64,000 bases of DNA, taken from Aliidiomarina sp. B3213 (GTDB lineage Bacteria; Pseudomonadota; Gammaproteobacteria; Enterobacterales; Alteromonadaceae). The position numbers and the translations under genes were made by a program. Numbering within the stretch: the stretch's first letter is position 1; each line of letters starts with the position of its first letter. Location: positions 930,001-994,000 of the forward strand of contig NZ_QMKJ01000001.1 in NCBI RefSeq assembly GCF_003290085.1, in the 5' to 3' direction. Shown here in pieces: positions 57,217-64,000 of this stretch. Below the pieces are notes generated by a model that did not search any database, was not told where the DNA came from, and worked only from the letters and a program-made list of their open reading frames with translations.

Positions 57217-58257
57217 TCACATAGAAGCTTGCGGCTTGTTCAGTTCTACTAACGGCCAACGCGGACGAACTTTAACAGACAACCCCGACTGCTCCCCTGC
57301 ATGTAAACGGTATGCACCAGCGTAAGCAATCATGGCACCGTTGTCGGTGCAAAACTCGTTTCGTGGATAGAACACTTCACCTTTAAGTTTTGTCATGGTT
57401 TCCGACAATGCTTCTCGCAATTTGGTATTGGCACTTACACCGCCAGCTACCACAAGACGCTTCATACCCGTTTGTTTTAAAGCTCTTCGACATTTAATAA
57501 TAAGCGTATCGACTACAGCCTCTTGGAACGCATAAGCAATGTCTGCTTTCACTTGTTCGGTAAGCTCACCATGTTGCTGCTGAGCCTTTTGAATTGCGGT
57601 GGCTGCTGCTGTTTTTAATCCACTAAACGAAAACTGAAGCCCTGGGTTGTCGGTCATAGGCCTCGGAAACTGATAAACGCCAGGCTTACCTTGTTCTGCT
57701 AAAGCAGCCAGTCGAGGACCGCCTGGGTAATCTAAACCTAAAAGCTTGGCTGTTTTGTCGAAAGCCTCTCCGGCAGCGTCGTCGACCGACTCTCCCAATA
57801 ATTCGTATTCACCTACACCTTTCACCGAAACTAATTGGCTGTGGCCACCGGAAACTAATAGCGCTACAAATGGAAACTCTGGTTGCTTGTCTTCTAACAT
57901 GGGCGCCAGCAAATGACCTTCCATGTGGTGTACACCCACAGCAGGAACATTCCAACCAAACGCAATGCTTCGACCTATGCAAGCACCCACTAACAAAGCA
58001 CCGATTAAGCCAGGGCCTGACGTGTAGGCCACTCCGTCAATATCTTCAGAGGTTAGGTTCGCGGCAGTCAATGCGCGTTGAATTAGCGGTAATGCCTTTC
58101 TTACATGATCACGAGAGGCAAGTTCGGGCACTACACCGCCGTAGTCGGCATGCAACTTCACTTGGCTGTATAGCTCGTGTGCCAACAAACCTTTTTCGGT
58201 GTCGTAAATTGCTATTCCTGTCTCGTCACAAGACGTTTCAATACCCAGAACTCGCAT
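57217..58257 (-). CDS. tsaD: tRNA threonylcarbamoyladenosine synthase subunit TsaD
   Basis: TsaD is the catalytic subunit of the complex that adds threonylcarbamoyl to A37 of ANN-decoding tRNAs. The ASKHA ATPase fold begins [17 protein letters not shown]. The metal ligands are H111 and H115 in [18 protein letters not shown] and [16 protein letters not shown] complete the active site. The 346-residue length is normal. It is convergent with plsY. Confidence 0.97.
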   Translation of the reverse strand: MRVLGIETSCDETGIAIYDTEKGLLAHELYSQVKLHADYGGVVPELASRDHVRKALPLIQRALTAANLTSEDIDGVAYTSGPGLIGALLVGACIGRSIAFGWNVPAVGVHHMEGHLLAPMLEDKQPEFPFVALLVSGGHSQLVSVKGVGEYELLGESVDDAAGEAFDKTAKLLGLDYPGGPRLAALAEQGKPGVYQFPRPMTDNPGLQFSFSGLKTAAATAIQKAQQQHGELTEQVKADIAYAFQEAVVDTLIIKCRRALKQTGMKRLVVAGGVSANTKLREALSETMTKLKGEVFYPRNEFCTDNGAMIAYAGAYRLHAGEQSGLSVKVRPRWPLVELNKPQASM

Positions 58258-58325
58258 CGGCTTCTCTCATACCACTTAAAAACGGCGCTAGTTTACCGCT
58301 TTTTTCACGCCGCTTCACGACACTT

Positions 58326-59357
58326 TTAGCGCCCTACCTGCTCCATCAATGAACGCGTAGCTTTGGTAGAAACAGTTCCCGAGTCGAGAAGCTTGTTTAA
58401 TGCTTGTTCCATGGTTTGCATGCCTAACGAGGCGCCGGTTTGAATAGCGGAATACATTTGTGCAATTTTGTCTTCGCGAATTAAATTTTTAATGGCTGGT
58501 GTTGCCAACATTATTTCATGTGCCGCAACGCGCCCACCGCCCTCTTTCTTAACGAGCAACTGCGAAATAACAGCGCGTAATGATTCTGACAACATCGAAC
58601 GCACCATCGCCTTTTCTTCACCCGGGAAAACGTCAACAATGCGGTCTATGGTTTTCGGCGCAGAAGTTGTGTGCAGCGTGCCAAAAACCAAGTGCCCGGT
58701 TTCAGCCGCGGTTAACGCCAAGCGAATGGTTTCTAAATCACGTAGTTCACCGACCAAAATTACATCCGGGTCTTCACGAAGAGCCGCTCGCAACGCGCTG
58801 TTGAAGCTTTTTGTGTCGCGGTGTACTTCTCTTTGGTTAATTAAGCTTTGCTTACTTTCATGAACGAACTCTATGGGGTCTTCAATAGTAAGAATATGGT
58901 GCGGGTAAGTTTCATTAATATGATCCACCATTGCCGCTAATGTCGTCGACTTCCCTGAACCCGTTGGTCCAGTCACTAACACCAAACCACGCGGATAGTC
59001 TGCAATGCGCTTCAGAATCTCTGGCGCATTGAGTTGCTCTAACGTTAACACCTCGCTCGGGATGGTACGGAACACTGCTGCAACACCATGCCTTTGCATA
59101 AAAGCGTTTACACGAAAACGAGCAACGTTCTCAATTTCAAAGGAGAAGTCCGCCTCCAAATTGTCTTTAAACGACTCACGTTGCTCTTCAGACATAATGC
59201 TATGCACCATATCTAGCACATCTCGCTGCGATAAAACGTCTGTGGTAATCTTACGTATGTCTCCGTCAATACGGACACTTGCAGGTGTACCTGCAGAGAT
59301 ATGAAGGTCAGACGCACCGTCACGAACACATTGACCGAGTAATTCCTGTAAGTTCAT
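58326..59357 (-). CDS. pilT: Type IV pilus retraction ATPase PilT
   Basis: PilT is the hexameric motor that depolymerises type IV pili for twitching and DNA uptake. ATG 59357 (AGAG upstream) gives 343 residues, close to the usual ~345. The N-terminal domain has DGASDLHISAGTPASVRIDG. Walker A is GPTGSGKST, the Asp box is ILTIEDPIEFVH, and Walker B is LREDPDVILVGELRD. HTTSAPKTIDRIVDVFPG is the PilT-type end motif. Pilus genes are not in the window. It is divergent from yggS, 24 nt away. Confidence 0.95.
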   Translation of the reverse strand: MNLQELLGQCVRDGASDLHISAGTPASVRIDGDIRKITTDVLSQRDVLDMVHSIMSEEQRESFKDNLEADFSFEIENVARFRVNAFMQRHGVAAVFRTIPSEVLTLEQLNAPEILKRIADYPRGLVLVTGPTGSGKSTTLAAMVDHINETYPHHILTIEDPIEFVHESKQSLINQREVHRDTKSFNSALRAALREDPDVILVGELRDLETIRLALTAAETGHLVFGTLHTTSAPKTIDRIVDVFPGEEKAMVRSMLSESLRAVISQLLVKKEGGGRVAAHEIMLATPAIKNLIREDKIAQMYSAIQTGASLGMQTMEQALNKLLDSGTVSTKATRSLMEQVGR

Positions 59358-59381
59358 AAAAGTCTCTAGAGCTTTGAAAAG

Positions 59382-60080
59382 ATGTCGAATATAGCAACCA
59401 TAGCAGAACATTTAGAGAAAGTTCGAGCGCGAATTAATCAAGCCGCGCAAAATGCCCAGCGTAATCCGAGCGACATTCGTTTGCTTGCGGTGAGTAAAAC
59501 CAAGCCTGCATCAGACATTGAAGCTGCTTATGAAAGCCAGCAGCGTGCTTTTGGTGAAAATTACGTGCAAGAAGGTGCGGATAAAGTTGCGCAATTGTCC
59601 GCTTTAAATGACATTGAGTGGCACTTTATTGGCCCTTTGCAGTCCAACAAAACACGCATTGTGGCAGAGTCATTCGACTGGGTTCAAAGTATAGACAGGC
59701 TAAAAATTGCACGGCGACTAAACGAACAACGCCCGCCGGAAAGTGAGCCATTACAAGTGCTGATTCAAGTAAATATTGACGACGAGAGCTCTAAGTCAGG
59801 AGTGAAAGCAGAGGACGTTCTGCAGTTCGCAAACGACATGCGCGAATTCAAGAGCTTGAATTTAAGAGGTTTAATGGCGATTCCGAAAGCAAATCCTTCA
59901 GAACAAGAGCAAGAGCGAACGCTGAGTTCCTTGCACAAACTGTTCGAGGAACTTAAGCAACATTTTCCTCAAGTTGATACACTGTCTGTAGGAATGAGCT
60001 CGGACTTAGAAGCCGCAATTTTACATGGCTCTACCATGGTACGCGTCGGCACCGATATTTTTGGCGCGCGTAACTCTTAG
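59382..60080 (+). CDS. yggS: PLP homeostasis protein YggS
   Basis: A PLP-binding protein of the alanine-racemase-like barrel family that balances free PLP; it has no known catalytic role. The PLP lysine is K39 in LLAVSKTKPASDI. The motifs FGENYVQEG, WHFIGPLQSNK, LNLRGLMAIP and SVGMSSDLEAAILHGSTMVRVGTDIFG are complete. It is the first gene of a yggS-proC-yggT cluster and is divergent from pilT. Confidence 0.94.
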   Translation: MSNIATIAEHLEKVRARINQAAQNAQRNPSDIRLLAVSKTKPASDIEAAYESQQRAFGENYVQEGADKVAQLSALNDIEWHFIGPLQSNKTRIVAESFDWVQSIDRLKIARRLNEQRPPESEPLQVLIQVNIDDESSKSGVKAEDVLQFANDMREFKSLNLRGLMAIPKANPSEQEQERTLSSLHKLFEELKQHFPQVDTLSVGMSSDLEAAILHGSTMVRVGTDIFGARNS

Positions 60081-60152
60081 TTAGATTATTGATAAAAGGC
60101 TTTAAGGCCCAGTTAAGTTACACATTCACAAAGAACGAATAAGGATTAAAAC

Positions 60153-60983
60153 ATGGCGACGCAACAGCAGCGCACAATTGGTTTTATTGGAGCAGGAAAC
60201 ATGCCACGCAGCATTATTGGTGGAATGATTAAAGGAGGCTTTCCTGCCAGCAACATTTGGGCAAGTAACCGCAGCCGCCCAAAATTAGATGACTTGGAAA
60301 AAGACTTCGGTATTCAAACCACGCAAGACAACAACGAACTCGTTGATGCTTGTGACGTAATTGTAATGTCGGTAAAGCCACAAATGATGAAAGACGTTTG
60401 TGCTGACCTTAAAGCAAATGCAAAAGGTTTCGACGGTAAACTAGTTACTACCGTTGCCGCTGGTATTCCTATTGAAAAGTATTACACCTATCTTGGTGAC
60501 GACATCAAGGTTATCCGCATTATGCCTAACACCCCATCTTTAGTGGGGAAAGGCGTTTCTGGCTTGGTTGCCGACTCTCGCGTAACCGAAGACGACAAAG
60601 CGTTTATTGATACTGTATTTGGTTATGTTGGCATTACCATTTGGCTTGAGGAAGAAGCCAGTATAGACGTACTCGGTGCGGTAGCAGGCAGTGGTCCAGC
60701 TTATTTCTTCGAATTTATGCACGGCTTGCAAGCTGCTGCACAGAAGCTTGGTTTTGACGAAGAAACCGCCCGTGCAATGGTACAACAAACTTGTTTAGGA
60801 GCCGCTGAAATGGCTTCTGAAAGCGAGTTGAGCTTAGTAGAGTTACGTAAACAAGTCACCAGTAAAGGTGGCTCTACCGCAAAAGGTGTCGAGGCATACC
60901 AAGACAATGACTTGAACGGTATTTCCGAAAAGGCAGTTCGAGCAGCAGTTGCTCGTAACCAAGAAATGGCTAAATTGTTTTAA
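60153..60983 (+). CDS. proC: Pyrroline-5-carboxylate reductase
   Basis: ProC makes proline from P5C using NAD(P)H. The Rossmann dinucleotide motif is GFIGAGNMPRSIIGG at the N-terminus. RIMPNTPSLVGKG and the C-terminal dimer domain motif QVTSKGGSTAKGVEAYQ with ACCESS-type loops are present. The 276-residue length is normal. It lies ~70 nt after yggS. Confidence 0.95.
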   Translation: MATQQQRTIGFIGAGNMPRSIIGGMIKGGFPASNIWASNRSRPKLDDLEKDFGIQTTQDNNELVDACDVIVMSVKPQMMKDVCADLKANAKGFDGKLVTTVAAGIPIEKYYTYLGDDIKVIRIMPNTPSLVGKGVSGLVADSRVTEDDKAFIDTVFGYVGITIWLEEEASIDVLGAVAGSGPAYFFEFMHGLQAAAQKLGFDEETARAMVQQTCLGAAEMASESELSLVELRKQVTSKGGSTAKGVEAYQDNDLNGISEKAVRAAVARNQEMAKLF

Positions 60984-60993
60984 GGGTAAACCT

Positions 60994-61518
60994 ATGAATA
61001 ATGCTTTTGAATTCCTCATTTCTACTGCATTCAGTCTTTACACCGCAGCCCTTATTTTGCGCGTGTGGATGCAACTTGTGCAGGCAAATTATTTTTCACC
61101 TGTTGCAGAAATGATTAGAAAAGTAACAAACCCTGTAGTACAGCCCCTTCGAAAGGTAATACCTAACGCGGGGAAGATAGACATCGCAGGCATACTTCTA
61201 ACTGTAGGCTTCACCGTGTTGCACTACTTCGTCATCATGCAAATACGCGGTGTTTCTGCACCAGCGCTCGACTTAGTTTTGTTTTCACTACAGCAGCTAT
61301 TGCTTCAAGTGCTTTCTCTGATGTTCTGGATACTTATTGTTCGCGCGATTATGAGCTGGTTCTCGAATGGCTCTAATCCATTAGAATATGTGTTAATGGA
61401 ACTTACCGAGCCGATGCTTAGGCCGATACGCCGCGTATTACCCCCGATGGGCGGACTAGACCTGTCGGTACTTATACTGATCGTCGCTATTCAATTCTTT
61501 AGAATTGCGTTGCAATAA
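60994..61518 (+). CDS. yggT: YggT family membrane protein
   Basis: A 174-residue protein from ATG 60994, with AGGG upstream. Two copies of the YggT repeat are present: VWMQLVQANYFSPVAEMIRKVTNPVVQPLRKVIPNAGKIDIAGI in the first half and IVRAIMSWFSNGSNPLEYVLMELTEPMLRPIRRVLPPMGGLDLSVL in the second. Each holds helices separated by the conserved R-P-R-R/K region. It is an integral membrane protein linked with yggS/proC; it may help in osmotic or ion balance, by family association only. Confidence 0.9.
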   Translation: MNNAFEFLISTAFSLYTAALILRVWMQLVQANYFSPVAEMIRKVTNPVVQPLRKVIPNAGKIDIAGILLTVGFTVLHYFVIMQIRGVSAPALDLVLFSLQQLLLQVLSLMFWILIVRAIMSWFSNGSNPLEYVLMELTEPMLRPIRRVLPPMGGLDLSVLILIVAIQFFRIALQ

Positions 61519-61527
61519 GAGGCAAAA

Positions 61528-61992
61528 ATGAACTTCCCAAAATTCAGCACTTATTTATTAGCGCTAGCCGCTGTCCTTTTTCTCAGTGCTAAACCAACTT
61601 TAGCGCAAGAACAAGGCGCTCGTTTTCAGCGCCTTGGCGGTTGGGAAGTTCATTTCAATACTGTCGCCACCACATTCCTAGAGCCAAGTATTGCAGCTCA
61701 ATATAATATTCGCAGAAGTAGCGCTAGAAGCTTACTTAACATAGCGGTATTAGACGCAACGGTAGCTGGTAAACCCGCAGTTGACGCCGAAGTTACCGGC
61801 TCGTTTTTAAATGTATTAGGGCAACGTAGAACGTTAAACTTTACTCGTGTGCAAGAAGGGGAAGCGATTTACTTTATCGCAGACTTTGGTCACGACGATG
61901 ACGAGAACTTACGCTTTTTTATAGATATTGAAACAGAGAATAGCTCACAAGAGCTTCGCTTTAACGACCAGTTTTACCACAGCATAAATTAG
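61528..61992 (+). CDS. DUF4426 periplasmic protein
   Basis: A 154-residue protein with a signal peptide (LALAAVLFLSAKPTLAQ). The mature domain reads RLGGWEVHFNTVATTFLEPSIAAQYNIRRSSARSLLNIAVLD and FYFDDE-type acidic beta strands, consistent with DUF4426. This family is often found near yggT in Vibrio and Alteromonadales. Its role is unknown. It lies 9 nt after yggT, so it is probably in the same operon, and ends 7 nt from convergent nhaP2. Confidence 0.75.
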   Translation: MNFPKFSTYLLALAAVLFLSAKPTLAQEQGARFQRLGGWEVHFNTVATTFLEPSIAAQYNIRRSSARSLLNIAVLDATVAGKPAVDAEVTGSFLNVLGQRRTLNFTRVQEGEAIYFIADFGHDDDENLRFFIDIETENSSQELRFNDQFYHSIN

Positions 61993-61999
61993 TTTAGCG

Positions 62000-63727
62000 T
62001 TACACGCCGACCGACTTCATACCTACTTTAATAATCGTGCCGTCGGCTTCCACTTCACGCGCAGTAAAAATTAGATTTCCCAAAACAATGTGGTCTCCCA
62101 CCACCACACGGCGGCGGAACTTTTGCTCAAATAGTTGAGCTATGGTGTCTTCAGGAATCTCCAAGCCCTCGGGCCAAACATAGAAACCCGCCAGATCTTG
62201 CAACGTGATATCGGCATTTAGCACAAAGTCACCAAAGAATGTTTTCTTAGTTAAGCGCTCGCCACTACCGTTAGCCGCTAACACGTCACTAATTTTCCCG
62301 ATATCTTTAGTTCGCGCTAATACCAGCAAGGTGTCTCCGGCGGACAGCACTGGATTCGACATGGCACGTAACCACTCACCATTTCGAATGAGTCCCGCAA
62401 ATTCAACAGGCTCTGCAATACTTATTTCATTCCAGTGATGGTCACAGGCAGGCGTGTCTTCGTCGATATGAAACGCGGCCAGCTCCAACATATCGTCACT
62501 GGCAATTTGGTCGACTGGAAAACGGACATTTGGTGCCGGATCAGGTGGAACTTCAAGCCCGAGCTTTCGAGCAAATGGGGTTATCGTCCAGCCTTGTAGC
62601 ATTAAGGACACCAAAACAACGAAAAATGCGATTTCGAAATAACGCTCTTGGTTTTCTAAGCCCGCTATCCATGGGAATAGAGCTAATACGATAGGCACCG
62701 CACCGCGCAGTCCCACCCAGCTTATGAAGAAGCGGTCGCGCCAAGGAAACTTAAAGGGTAATAAGCTTACAAATACGGCAATGGGTCTTGCCACAAAGAT
62801 AAGGATAGCCGCCAATGACAGTGCAGGTAATGCAATATCAATAAGTTTCGAAGGTGTCATTAACAAGCCAAGCATTAAGAACATGACAATTTGGCTCAAC
62901 CACGCGAGGCCATCGTGAACACGCAAAATATTAATGACTTGTGGCAAGCGAGCGTTACCCACTAAATAACCCATTAGATAAACCGCTAAGAAACCACTAC
63001 CGCCAAGCTGTGCGGTTAACCCGTAAACCAGAATACTGCCACCCACCGCAAGTAGTGGGAAGAATGCTACGTGTAGCTTTAACGCTTTGCAGATTTTCAC
63101 GAATACACGGCCGCCGATATACCCTACAGCAGCCCCCACAATAGCTTGCTGAACAAACGTGAATATTACACTGGCATCAAGCTTTTGTTCCGAGTTAGCC
63201 AGAACGCCCACGAGCACAACCGTTAACATTACAGCCATTGGGTCATTACTACCTGATTCAATTTCCAGCGTAGAAGCCACCCGATCTTTAATCTTTAAGC
63301 CCTGGGTTTGGAAAATAGAAAACACGGCAGCTGCATCGGTGGAACTTAAAATAGCGCCTAGTAGCAAACCTTCAACCCAGCCAACATTAAACAGCCAAGC
63401 TGCGGTTAATCCAGTAATTAGGCAAGTGATCACCACACCCACTGACGCCAGTGCTGCCGCAGGTGCTAGAGCGACTCGAAATCGCTCGGGATGGGTTCGT
63501 AAACCACCGTCGAAAAGAATAATAACTAAGGCAACAGAACCAATAAGAAGCGCGATGTCTGGGTTATTAAACGACAAGCCTAGAATACCGTCCTCACCGG
63601 CAAGCATCCCTAACACCAAGAACACCAAGAGCAGGGGCGCACCAGACCGAACACTAACCTGCGTGGCAACAATACTTACAAAAAGTAAGCCACCTGCAAT
63701 TAATATGGTTAGATTAACGGCGTCCAC
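62000..63727 (-). CDS. Cation/proton antiporter NhaP2-like (CPA1 family)
   Basis: A 575-residue antiporter. The first ~385 residues form ~12 helices with the CPA1 hallmark ILSSTDAAAVFSIFQ and ESGSNDPMAVMLT (conserved Asp in helices 4-5). The C-terminal part includes a TrkA-C/RCK-C ligand-binding fold (ISIAEPVEFAGLIRNGEWLRAMSNPVLSAGDTLLVLA) and a ~100-residue CorC-HlyC-type end (LQDLAGFYVWPEGLEIPEDTIAQLFE). It likely exchanges K+ or Na+ for H+. It is convergent with the DUF4426 gene and divergent from rdgB. Confidence 0.9.
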   Translation of the reverse strand: MDAVNLTILIAGGLLFVSIVATQVSVRSGAPLLLVFLVLGMLAGEDGILGLSFNNPDIALLIGSVALVIILFDGGLRTHPERFRVALAPAAALASVGVVITCLITGLTAAWLFNVGWVEGLLLGAILSSTDAAAVFSIFQTQGLKIKDRVASTLEIESGSNDPMAVMLTVVLVGVLANSEQKLDASVIFTFVQQAIVGAAVGYIGGRVFVKICKALKLHVAFFPLLAVGGSILVYGLTAQLGGSGFLAVYLMGYLVGNARLPQVINILRVHDGLAWLSQIVMFLMLGLLMTPSKLIDIALPALSLAAILIFVARPIAVFVSLLPFKFPWRDRFFISWVGLRGAVPIVLALFPWIAGLENQERYFEIAFFVVLVSLMLQGWTITPFARKLGLEVPPDPAPNVRFPVDQIASDDMLELAAFHIDEDTPACDHHWNEISIAEPVEFAGLIRNGEWLRAMSNPVLSAGDTLLVLARTKDIGKISDVLAANGSGERLTKKTFFGDFVLNADITLQDLAGFYVWPEGLEIPEDTIAQLFEQKFRRRVVVGDHIVLGNLIFTAREVEADGTIIKVGMKSVGV

Positions 63728-63792
63728 GTGCTTGATTTCCTTAAATTTTAATCGCTAACTAAATCCATCATATCACACCCAGACAAGTGCGT

Positions 63793-63798
63793 TATAAT
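63793..63798 (+). promoter_or_regulatory. Likely -10 element for rdgB
   Basis: A perfect TATAAT lies 55 nt before the rdgB start. No clear -35 is seen at normal distance. Confidence 0.45.
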
Positions 63799-63852
63799 AT
63801 GCATCGCAAATGTAAGCCGTTCACTTTTCAAAATGCCGCAGGAAGTTCTTTC

Positions 63853-64000
63853 ATGATGATTCGTAATGCCCCTGAAAAACTCGTTCTAGCTTCGGGCAAC
63901 CAAGGCAAACTCAAAGAGTTGAAGTCTTTACTTGAGCCATTGAACATCAGTGTTCACGCTCAAAATGAATTCAACGTGGGTGACGTTGCCGAAACAGGCC
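63853..64000 (+). CDS. rdgB: XTP/dITP pyrophosphatase RdgB (5' part, runs off the window)
   Basis: The first 49 codons are visible. KLVLASGNQGKLKELKSLLEPLNI is the N-terminal nucleotide-binding signature of the HAM1/RdgB family, which removes deaminated purine nucleotides (XTP, ITP, dITP). ATG 63853 has AGGAAG ~9 nt upstream; a second ATG at 63856 is an alternative. rdgB downstream of yggT is the classic order, here with the DUF4426 gene and nhaP2 interposed. Confidence 0.93.
   Translation, partial: MMIRNAPEKLVLASGNQGKLKELKSLLEPLNISVHAQNEFNVGDVAETG

Noticed and set aside
63159-63758. 199-codon open frame on the plus strand, antisense to the antiporter gene
   Set aside because: It lies wholly opposite a well-supported antiporter gene, has low-complexity Thr/Ser/Ala content and no ribosome-binding site; it is a shadow frame.

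Overview
The window is chromosomal DNA of a free-living, aquatic-type gammaproteobacterium. Gene content and order point to the Alteromonadales, perhaps near Idiomarinaceae; this is inferred from synteny and protein character, not from a database search. Many Enterobacteria-like blocks are intact: rnr-rlmB followed by rpsF-priB-rpsR-rplI, dnaB-alr, lptG-lptF divergent from pepA-holC-valS, parC-parE-yqiB-nudF divergent from tolC, glnE with a YgiF-type gene, folK-folB / plsY / tsaD, and pilT divergent from yggS-proC-yggT leading to rdgB.

Layout. 1-6.7 kb: the tail of a solute-binding protein, an M19 dipeptidase lipoprotein, two small envelope genes, dusA, zur, cheX, alr and dnaB. 6.8-11.6 kb: a long minus-strand translation/RNA block (rnr, rlmB, a tiny membrane ORF, then the S6 operon with a probable S6:S18 autoregulatory leader). 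11.7-16.5 kb: a DUF885 lipoprotein, a Cache-type chemoreceptor and a Tsx-like porin. A tRNA-Leu(CAA) follows, then an RDD membrane protein, the LPS exporter permeases lptFG, pepA, holC and valS.

24.5-28.5 kb is the clear accessory region. Five small same-strand genes of unknown function are separated by four imperfect palindromes of 73-91 bp that look like integron attC sites. No integrase is present in the window, so this looks like a cluster of attC sites lacking an integrase (CALIN). One cassette encodes a PD-(D/E)XK nuclease-like protein and another carries a weaker nuclease-like motif. The valS-proximal edge is packed with hairpin repeats, including a 23-bp direct repeat and a 133-bp palindrome.

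28.5-44 kb: a MipA/OmpV porin, rraB, plsC, an Hpt/HD-GYP hybrid signalling protein, topoisomerase IV, yqiB, nudF, tolC, a lipid A acyltransferase, a TcpQ-like membrane protein, glnE and a CYTH-only triphosphatase. 44-54.5 kb: putA without the DNA-binding domain, rlmD, a periplasmic protein, a stand-alone MASE1 protein, an acyl-CoA dehydrogenase, and a GspA ATPase apparently fused to a GspB-like domain. 54.5-64 kb: cca, folK-folB, plsY, tsaD, pilT, yggS, proC, yggT, a DUF4426 protein, an NhaP2-type antiporter and the start of rdgB.

Most of the window is housekeeping. The cassette island, its bordering repeats, and a few unusual domain architectures deserve a second look.
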